Positions 56,033 to 64,000 of a stretch of DNA of 64,000 nt are shown here, piece by piece (position 1 is the stretch's first letter; every line of letters begins with the position of its first letter). A program made the translations under genes and the position numbers. The stretch is from contig NC_135061.1 in the NCBI RefSeq assembly GCF_051014685.1, positions 3,989,029-4,053,028 of the forward strand, given 5' to 3'. The notes under the pieces were generated by a model. That model worked only from the letters and a program-made list of their open reading frames with translations. It searched no databases and had not been told where the DNA came from. This stretch comes from Ptiloglossa arizonensis. Taxonomy: Eukaryota; Arthropoda; Insecta; Hymenoptera; Colletidae.

Positions 56033-57940
56033 ATGGCAAATCTTTTTCTCGCCTCTAGAGAAACGAATGTACAGTCATGACCAGGCGAGCAGATTTCCAC
56101 CACCACCACTTTAAACACTTATCGTCCGGACTGTACCGCGCGCAGAGGTGGATCTTTAAAATTATAAATTGAAGGGGGTGGAACCGTAGCCGGCTGGCTC
56201 CGCGCGCGATATTAATTCTGCGCGTTATCTAAGGTGGCGGCCGCCATTGTAACCGAGTATCCCGAGCCGCACGCGGGGGTGAGTAAGAAACTACCCCCAA
56301 CATTAATCAACCGTCATCTTTGCCGGAAACCGAGCGCTCTCCTATCGCCTTCCCTCGCGTGTTTTTAGTCCCGTTAATAATTCTCGGTCTCGTTGAATCT
56401 TTGAGGGCGGCTAGGGATAGGTCACTCGTCTTTTCAGAGTGTTGTCCGTTGTCCGTTCGAATTCCTCGAGCAATCGCGCGGCGAGCTCTTCGGGAATCTC
56501 CACGGGATGGTTTCCCAAGCGGAAACGATCGAGTCGAGGGGATATTTGCGATCTCGAACACCGAGAGCGATCGACGATCTTCGATCGTCCGGTGCAACGA
56601 CCTTGACGTTTCTCCAAGGACGAGGTAAAGCCGCGAGAGTTCAGACAAGGTCTCGCGAAACGCGCAACGTGATCCCGAAGGGTGAAAGGGTCAAGGACGG
56701 GGGAAAAAAGCGGCACTCGTAACAAAAGGAATGTTTAACTCAACGATTATTCGTCCATCGAATCGAGTATACGTATTCCGTTCTGGAGCAAGACTTCCAG
56801 GTGTACAATTCGTTTAAAGAAACGATCGGAGTATCGATGTCTTAATTGGACGTTGTTTCAGGTGGCGATCCTTTGTCCGTGAGGTTAAAGTTCGACGTAA
56901 CGGAACCGCGAAGCCGACCCCTCAGTCCCTTCGGGTCGAAGGTGTTCCTGAAAACGAAACGGTGAGTTCGTCGAGAAGAGATCGATCCTCGATCGCTGCA
57001 AAGACGCGTCGATCATCCTACCGCGGTAGGGACTGGCTGTAGAAGCCTGATACGGACAAGGAAACAAGAGGAAGTAAGAGATGGTTTGAATAATGACTCG
57101 GTTGGCACGTGGGGGTATGGGGGTTTGCCAGTCGGGTGCGCCATCTTGCCTCGGCTCTCTACTTATAATTATTGATGTGGCCCGAACTTTATATAAACTC
57201 GAAACTCGTCTCCCTCGCACCGTCGGTTCGCCACCACCGCCGCCACTACCACCACGACGAGCCGGCACCAGCATCAGCAGCCTGGAACCATCTCCACGTA
57301 CCGGGTAGAACCACCACGCTTCCCCCACACCCCCTGAGCCCCGGCCATCCCCTTCCTCCCCGGCCTCCTCTTTCGGCTCTCCAACCAGGCGGCAGGAGGA
57401 AATTGTTGGAGTTTTCAAAGTCTGACGTGCAGGATATTATGAACGAGGGTATGGCGTCGTCGAGGAGGTGGAGAAGGTGGTGGAGTAGTAACTGAGGGGT
57501 GGGGAGGGGGGCGGCTTGAGAGGGGCGCCGGGCGCGGGGGATGGATGGAGGTTGGCGAGGTGGAGTGGCTGTACCCAGGCAAAACTACCCGCCTCGGCTC
57601 ACTCTTCTGCCTCCAGAACCACCCGCCAGCCCATTCGTCTAGCTTAAACTATATTCCGACCTAACCTCCGCGTAGGTACCTTCCTTCTACCAGCACTTTA
57701 CCTACCATCTGACAGCCGGCCAATACTTGCCCCGATGCACCGATACCCTTCCTCGTACCCCTTCGATGGTTTCTTGCGTCACGGTTTTTACCTCGACTGT
57801 GCCAGAACCTGGAGTCTCTTGGACCTTGGCTCGTTTGGACGTCTTTTAGAACGGTCACGTAGCTCTTCTAGGACGTTGATCGTTCGTACATAGGTTGCGG
57901 TATTTTTCGATGTTTGAGAAAAACAGAAATCGAGGCAGAG
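56033..57940. other. CpG-rich island
   Basis: CG-rich DNA containing GCCGCCATTGT (YY1/Pho-type, about 56240), a possible promoter at 57106-57197 and CCACCGCC triplet runs. The 177-codon minus-strand frame (56885-57418) is Gly/Arg/Ser-rich without a known domain. Confidence 0.45.
57106..57197 (+). promoter_or_regulatory. Candidate promoter: E-box, YY1/Pho, TATA
   Basis: CACGTG (57106-57111), GCCATCTTG (57140-57148, a full YY1/Pho-type site on the minus strand) and TATATAAA (57190-57197) lie in order within 92 bp in a CpG-rich island. The initiator would be near 57220, where GCACCGTCGG is not a strong match. Confidence 0.35.
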
Positions 57941-57949
57941 TTTGGAAAC

Positions 57950-58700
57950 CGAGTCCATTTGGGTCCCAACCAGGCTGGAATGTAACAGGGACACGTACAC
58001 GAGTGTAAGGTGAAACAATGTGGTAGGTGAGTGCATGTATCTGTAAGGTGTCTACAAGAGAGTTAGGTTTATCCTATGTCTGGATTAGGTCTTCTGATCT
58101 AAGCTAGGAAAAGAGAGGTGGTGAATGCATATGTATCCTCGCAGTGTCTACGAGAGTGTTAAGTCTGGGTTACGCGAGGGTACATATTATATCTGTACGG
58201 TGTCTACAGAGACGTCAGGTCTCCTTTGGTCTTGGATTAGGTTTTCTAAGCTGGAAAAAGAGGGGTGGTAATTGCTCACGTGTTCGTGTAGCACCTACAG
58301 GAATTTTAGGTTTCAGATCTAGCGCCTGAGCTAATTGGAGCAGAGCACTCTGCGTTAAAACGGAAGAACAGCAGGTGGATCCTCGACTCTTTCAGGCGTC
58401 ACCTTTCGAAGGGTACATCGTTTGCTACGCGAGACGATTCAATGGCTTTCAACGAATGAAACACCGAAAACCTTTCCCCAGCGACGTCGTTGGCAATTTT
58501 TCAGATATTTAAAACGTCGGAGGATCGCGCGAATGCAGATATCGGACAAGCCCACTTGGAAAACTTTCAGACACCAGCATTCGTTGGCTCCGCCACGATA
58601 ACCGACTTGGTCGCAGCGAGGCTGGAATATAGCCGGAGCACGTGCACGAGTATATTGTAAAGGGAGGTGGTAGGTGAGTGCACATATATCTATATAGTGT
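57950..58700. repeat. Diverged tandem repeat, about 120-bp units
   Basis: GGTGAGTGCATGTATCTGTA, AGGTGTCTACARGAG, TTAGGT, TGGATTAGGT, AAGCTRGGAAAAGAG and GGTGGTGAATGC recur through 58000-58315. A further unit (GTGGTAGGTGAGTGCA, TAGTGTCTACAGG) appears at 58665-58705. Confidence 0.75.
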
Positions 58701-58709
58701 CTACAGGGG

Positions 58710-59900
58710 GTAGAAGTATAAGCTTTCCTCTCGCAAATGAGGTAATATATATACAAAAGCTAATACGACCGAAAGTTGCCAACTTGGATGAGTCTCTCCT
58801 CTGCCACCTACAAGCTCCTCCGCCTCGACCTACCCCCTCTTCCCACCCCGTCCCCGGACTGGATCCCTCTAAATATTTTAAAGGAGCGCAAGAATTCAGT
58901 TTACGGGTTACAGCCGTGGAAAACTGCATCAACGTCGATATTAATATCGCCTTTCGGAGCTTCCTGAACGCGAGAGAGGGCCGCGCAGCCGCCCTTCGAC
59001 CTAGAGGAGATCCTACGAAGCGGTCGCGACTGGTTCCCAAAAAGTTGACATTTTTATTTGGAAGTCCACGTTCGTACGCGGGATCTTTCCGTTCTTGGAT
59101 AACGTGCCTTTGAAACGTCTCCACGCGCGGGTTGTTGAGAAGCGAGGGTGAATCACAGGGAAGGGTGAAAAAATCACGAAGAAGGATAATTTAACGGGCA
59201 ATGGAGCAGCTTCCGGCGGACTGGGCCGCGGGACAATATATTCCACGAAGCCCAGTTAATCCTATCTTTCGGATCTGAATTCGAGGTTTCTGTTATACAC
59301 CGCGGCTGGCTCGGTACGCGCGATCAAAGTGAATTAAATCGCGGAGGGCGCGTTCCGTGCGACTCGGTTCCCCACCCCCCCCCGTTACCCCCGTCGTCCT
59401 ACCAAAAATATTCCAGTGGGGGTGAGAGGGTAGCGCGTTACGGGCGCCAATTGATATTACAGCGATCAAGACGCGGAGAGAAGTAGGTAAGAGGAAACGA
59501 AGAGATACGGTCCTCCGTGAGGATTCCTTGTACACGGAATGGCCGCAGTAAAACTGATGCTTGTATTTTATCGGATACGTTAACGGCCTCGTAAATCAGC
59601 CCTCTCGGCCATTTCGAGTTTAACGGGGTTGGTGGACGACGTAAGACGAAGACGCGTGCGTTTCGCGTTTCTGCCCTCGAGGGAAAATAATTAGGGGTAA
59701 TTGAATGGATACCAGAGGGTTGTACTATAACGAACAAGAGGACTTTGATTTTCCGCGGTGGAATTCGATGATTTCTTTTCGGTGACGTCGGTTTCAAGTA
59801 ACTTTTGAGAGGACCTGTTTCGATACTGGTTTAAACAATCGTTGCCGAGGTGTGTGTCGCGCGAAAGGTATTGAAACAATTGTCGAATTTCGAAACGAAA
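58710..59900. other. CpG-rich stretch
   Basis: CG-rich, with antisense pairs of open frames (58667-59113 plus, 58690-59124 minus) that have no recognisable domain. A C10 run lies near 59374-59384. Confidence 0.4.
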
Positions 59901-59904
59901 TACA

Positions 59905-60532
59905 GTACTGTCTAGCAGATTGTCGTTATTTGTGTCTCTCGGGTTGTCACGAGCGACCATCTAGAGAGAGTATTATTTAGAGATTTAGCAATATATGCAA
60001 TAGCAGATAAAAGTGTACCAGGAGCTTTTGGAATACAGTACTGTCTGTTAGGTTGTCACAGTTTCAGTCTCTCAAATTGTCACAATCGACCACTTAGTAC
60101 TGCACCATTTGAAGATTTAATGGAGTAAATTTGATGCACAAAAGTATACCAGAAGCATTCTTTGCTTTGCCTAAACTAACGTCAAATCTTGAATGCATTG
60201 AAACTGAAAATATTTTCTTAGATTGTCATAAATTATGTCTCTCGGGTTGTCACAAACGACCATCTAGAGACAGTACTATTTAGAGATTTAGCAACATATA
60301 CAATAGCAGATAAAAGTGTACCAGAAGCTTTTGGAATACAGTACTGTCTGTTAGGTTGTCGCAGTTTCAGTCTCTCGAATTGTCACAATCGACCACCCGA
60401 GAGTACTGCACTATTTGAAGGTTTAATGGAGTAAATTTGATGGACAAAAGTATACCAGAAGTATTCTTTGCTTCGGTTAAACTAACGTCAAATCTTGAAT
60501 GCGTTGAAACTGAAAATATTTTCTTAGCCTTT
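59905..60532. repeat. 303-bp tandem duplication
   Basis: TCTCTCGGGTTGTCAC, GACCATCTAGAGA, TTTAGAGATTTAGCAA, AGCTTTTGGAATACAGTACT, GTCTGTTAGGTTGTC, GAATTCTTTGCTT-like and AACTAACGTCAAATCTTGAA blocks occur in the same order about 303 bp apart. GTTGTCAC-type motifs also repeat within each unit. Confidence 0.94.
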
Positions 60533-60544
60533 GTCGAACTACAG

Positions 60545-61600
60545 TTGAATCGCTAGGAACCTGTTTACTCCAAAGCGGAAACGCAAAGGGCGACACAACC
60601 GTTTCCTTTAACATGCGACGATCGTCTTAGGCAAGGATCGATAACGAGGAATGTAGTGTTCCGCAACGCTTTGAACAAGAAAGACGTGTCCGAGAGACCA
60701 AAATTAATGTTGTACAAAAGTCTAATTTTTTTACTTTGTTATAGGTACCGATTGCAACTGTAAGTTTGGAATATTTGAACAACCAACGCGTATCGAACAG
60801 TTTGTTTTTAACCTGTCCCTGAATAATAATAATAATAAAGATTTATTATCCTTCATTGCACCAGACACTGTATTCGATATAAACTGAAGGATTAAATAAA
60901 ATGTGACAAAAAAACTAGAGATAAATATACAGTTACGGTGTAATTGAGTAAGAATATGATCAATCCACCTTAGATTAGGTTATTTCTAAGTAATTTAAGT
61001 AAATATAGCGATGAAGTCATATTCGATTATATAAATGCATCATGTACGGATCCGTGGTTACAAAATATGAAAAGTGAGGAATTTGATGGCACGAGATAAA
61101 AATTAATTATTTTCAGCTCGAAAGTATATTTTATTCTTCTCCTCGCTCCTTGTGTAACAATATTTTCTAAAGAAAGATTGACACACCTGTACACAATTCA
61201 AGAGGCTGAAAATAACCTTGTTCTGCAAAACGTACGATAGTGAAGTAATTTTAATTAATAATTTTTCAAAAATTGAATAAAATTCTTACACTTTAGATTC
61301 AATTATTAGATAACCACAGAGAATGTACTCGATGATTCTCTCAGCACCATTTTTCTCGAACATTAAACGTACTTATCTCGTAATTATCTTCGAGCAACGA
61401 ATTTCTAATTCGAAATACCGTCTTGACGAAGAAAATAAAGAAAGTTTAACATCGTGGGAGCAACAGTGACAGCGAATAGTGGACGAAAGCGAAATCCAAT
61501 CGTAACATGGAAACGCGCGCAATGGTTCCTCGGTACGTTGTCTCTCTCTTCCAAGAAATTTCTCAAAGAAATCCCCGATCGGTTGGTCTGATCTCAACGA
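60545..61600. other. AT-rich stretch
   Basis: Contains an (AAT)n run at 60824-60842, preceded by CCTG, which might be another retroelement tail. No gene is recognised. Confidence 0.45.
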
Positions 61601-61618
61601 TGCTATTTTTCACAATCA

Positions 61619-61640
61619 ACGAAATGGCGGCAGCCAAGTT
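61619..61640 (+). promoter_or_regulatory. YY1/Pho-type site
   Basis: GAAATGGCGGCAGCCAAG contains the core ATGGCGGC. The surrounding 61500-61910 is moderately GC-rich. Confidence 0.3.
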
Positions 61641-61910
61641 GAGTTGGATTGAACAAACACGAGCAATCGGTGCGCGCGAGCGATTCGCGAGCTAGGCGGG
61701 AACGAAATGGAGAGACGTGGAATATAATCTATCCTGTTTGAAGAGAACTGGCACCGACTGCAAGTTAGAACAAACTCCCAGTGTACTCTGGGAACGTCGT
61801 AGCCGGCAACCAATCCACCGACGTACCACCCCTTCCACCCCCTGGTCGCTCATTCTCTCTTCGTCTGCCGCGAGCATTCTGAAATTGGATAAAATAACAT
61901 CCCTCGCGGT

Positions 61911-62270
61911 CTATCTGGAAATGGGGATGTTGGAGGCCCGCCTTTGTCCCCGATTGCCTTGGAAAAATATACCGAGCCATCCCCGATTTTCGATACTTCG
62001 TCTCGCGATTGGACTTGTCACGTGCCACTGGAAATTATTCGATACTTTTCGAAAAAAATTAGAACACTTCACTGGGTGATTCTCAGAGGTCTGTCTGGAA
62101 ATGGGGATGTTGGAGGCCCGCCTTTGTCCCCGATTGCCTTGGAAAAATATACCGAGCCATCCCCGATTTTCGATACTTCGTCTCGCGATTGGACTTGTCA
62201 CGTGCCACTGGAAATTATTCGATACTTTTCGAAAAAAATTAGAACACTTCACTGGGTGATTCTTAGAGGT
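61911..62270. repeat. 180-bp tandem duplication, nearly identical
   Basis: ATGGGGATGTTGGAGGCCCG starts at 61921 and 62101, an exact 180-bp step. The copies appear identical over about 170 bp and differ only at the edges. 180 is 60 codons, so frames continue through both copies on both strands, but no domain is recognised. This is either a very recent duplication or an assembly artefact. Confidence 0.97.
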
Positions 62271-63535
62271 TTCTTGAAAGTTCTAGGAGAGACTTGTAAC
62301 GTCTCGAAGAAGAAGGCGTAAACACCTCTCCGTATTTCATCGTCGAAACTACTCCTTTGTATACCTTTTGTTCGTTTGTTAGTGTTCGAGAAAATAATTT
62401 CACAGAAATCACGTGTAGAATCTAATTGTCCTTCGTTGTATCGCGTGGAACGATCTCGAATCGCGATTAATTGAAATTTTCTCGAAACACTACGAAAGAA
62501 AGTAATTCTACCTTACATTCTACTACTTTGCGTTGTTTTGTGAAGTATCAACAAAGTATCGACAAGTACACAAATGTTCGATCGAACCTTCAGTGTACAC
62601 GTTTTAATATAATACTCGACGTTTGGTTTTCGTTATTTCCATGGTGTTTCACGCCATATTTCGTAACACGTTTACCCATGCACATATATATAATCCATTT
62701 CTAACATCAATTTTAGATTACACCTACAATTTTATAGTATATGTATCATATATCCAAATTACATACCAATTTTGATATCATCCTGGAAATAATTGAAATT
62801 AGATCGAAAATTCATTTCGCAATATTAATATTCCTTCAACGCAATATTAATTTAAACAGTGAATCAGACAATTAAGTAAGCACAAAGAATAATGAATATT
62901 CTTACGTAACAAAGATGGTTAATTCTTTTTGGTCGCGTACGAGATGTAAGATTATTGAAAAAGCTCTTGGAAAGTTACAATTCCGTTAGATTTTTACTTC
63001 GCTCGAGTGTGTGCGCGCCTTTTTACGCGAGATTGAACGTTGGAAAATAAGGGAATGTTTGTACAAACATTAAAGCTACGATAAGGAGCCCGAGAGTGCA
63101 GACTTGCGAGTTTGCTGTGCGGAAAATGGTGGAAATTCTTCCCTGAAACTGTTTAACCGCGAACTTTATTTCCGGATTGTTTGAAAATCTAGAAAGTGGC
63201 TCGTTATAACCAGTTTCCGGAGGATCGTCGCCACCCTTCCCCTCGGTTCACGCTGGCAATTAGATAAAGCAGTATCCTGCGACAGTAAATAGAAATAGGA
63301 TTGCTATAATTAATCCAAACGCACCCGGGGCTGGATATTTCCAGCGGAACCAGCTCCCTGAATTGTATAACACGTTGATCGACGCTCACATATTAACCAG
63401 ATATAATTTTCATCCTTAACGTGCACGTTCGCGCGATAAGATCTCCAAGTTTGATCAATTGCCTCGTAATAAAGTAGCAGATTCTTCGATATGTAATGAT
63501 ATACTGTTCGATAAAATTGTACGTAGAAAAACAGA
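62271..63535. other. AT-rich unique stretch
   Basis: No gene or array is seen. Confidence 0.45.
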
Positions 63536-63540
63536 ACACA

Positions 63541-63775
63541 GTTTTGTATGTGTTTGTGTATGTATGTGTGTTGTATGTGTACAGTTTTGTTTATGTTTGT
63601 GTATGTATGTGTGTTGTATGTGTACAATTTTGTTTGTGTTTGTGTATGTATGTGTGTTGTATGTGTACAGTTTTGTTTGTGTTTGTGTATGTATGTGTGT
63701 TGTATGTGTACAGTTTTGTTTGTGTTTGTGTATGTATGTGTGTTGTATGTGTACAGTATTGTTTGTGGAAATATA
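63541..63775. repeat. 43-bp minisatellite, 5.5 units
   Basis: TTTGTGTATGTATGTGTGTT plus GTATGTGTACAGTTTTGTTT, 43 bp including the join. ACAR blocks at 63581, 63624, 63667, 63710 and 63753 are exactly 43 bp apart with almost no substitutions. As 43 is not a multiple of 3 and the unit lacks stops, all three plus frames and at least two minus frames stay open. Confidence 0.97.
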
Positions 63776-64000
63776 TCGTTGCATCGATCATTCTTAACAG
63801 CGAACAGACTGTTACGATAGATACTAAACCGATTGTTTAGTACAATGCTCGATAATCTCTCGATATTGTTCCATCAGGTTGAACACCGTAATTCGAACGC
63901 CAAGTCACTTAAAAGCGGGGTAAGTAGATCTTTTTTCTATTGCATGAATCCGATACGAAAGAATTCGTTTCCTCGATAAAAGCACTCGATGTGCAACTAC
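63776..64000. other. Unique end of window
   Basis: Nothing is recognised in this short final stretch. Confidence 0.4.

Noticed and set aside
63459..63840. Cys/Val/Tyr-rich membrane-like ORFs in three frames
   Set aside because: All come from the 43-bp TG-rich minisatellite.

Overview
The window looks like non-coding DNA from an insect nuclear genome. A hymenopteran (bee or wasp) is the best guess, at moderate confidence. No prokaryotic gene layout is visible: there are no operons, no ribosome-binding-site-led reading frames and no recognisable bacterial protein. AT-rich stretches alternate with islands 0.5 to 3 kb long that are rich in CpG and in pyrimidine or purine runs. There are short mariner-like and piggyBac-like non-autonomous elements, LINE-like 3' tails, and many unrelated tandem arrays. 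I recognise no protein family in any open frame on either strand. Nearly all long open frames lie in tandem arrays or in CpG islands. The only coding calls offered are low-confidence candidates: a tiny first exon at 13493-13505 (minus), small ORFs at 30558-30710 and 49148-49396, and a 450-codon open run at 40106-41458 (minus).

Layout, first half. 1-7800: AT-rich DNA with three arrays (about 0.5 kb units at 1035, 65-bp units at 2695, and a large 31-bp minisatellite at 4795-6039) plus a C-rich island at 3400-4790. 7800-10700: a large CpG island ending in CT-rich repeats. A segment at 10690-10800 folds on paper into three hairpins with textbook tetraloops. 10945-15125: two arrays of about 190-bp units flank the minus-strand candidate first exon. 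15126-22900: mostly unremarkable, with a 32-bp minisatellite (18725) and a 162-bp array (20185). 22900-33500: islands alternating with five arrays or duplications.

Layout, second half. 33500-39300: relic repeats, a promoter-like island (35800-37000), a 108-bp array, a 200-bp dispersed repeat in three copies, a 64-bp-arm inverted repeat and the first mariner-like MITE. 39900-41450: CpG island with the longest open run. 41500-46400: duplications, the second MITE and arrays of 40-46, 111 and about 120 bp. 46917-47517: a piggyBac-like MITE. 48350-49400: a promoter-like island with duplicated NRF1-type and CCAAT motifs. 50000-59900: several islands, two more MITEs, a 46-bp array and two copies of a small palindrome-plus-hairpin motif. 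59900-64000: a 303-bp duplication, an almost identical 180-bp duplication and a perfectly periodic 43-bp array.

What it may be doing: the pattern of CpG islands, possible promoters and absent exons fits intergenic or intronic DNA next to regulated genes, and the arrays appear to be local expansions. The signals most worth a second look are the tetraloop cluster at 10690-10800, the dispersed GGTACC-palindrome/GGGTC-N6-GACCC hairpin family, the minus-strand structured leader and start codon at 13493-13590, and the minisatellites whose unit length is not a multiple of 3 but which stay open in every frame. I found no clear new multi-gene system.
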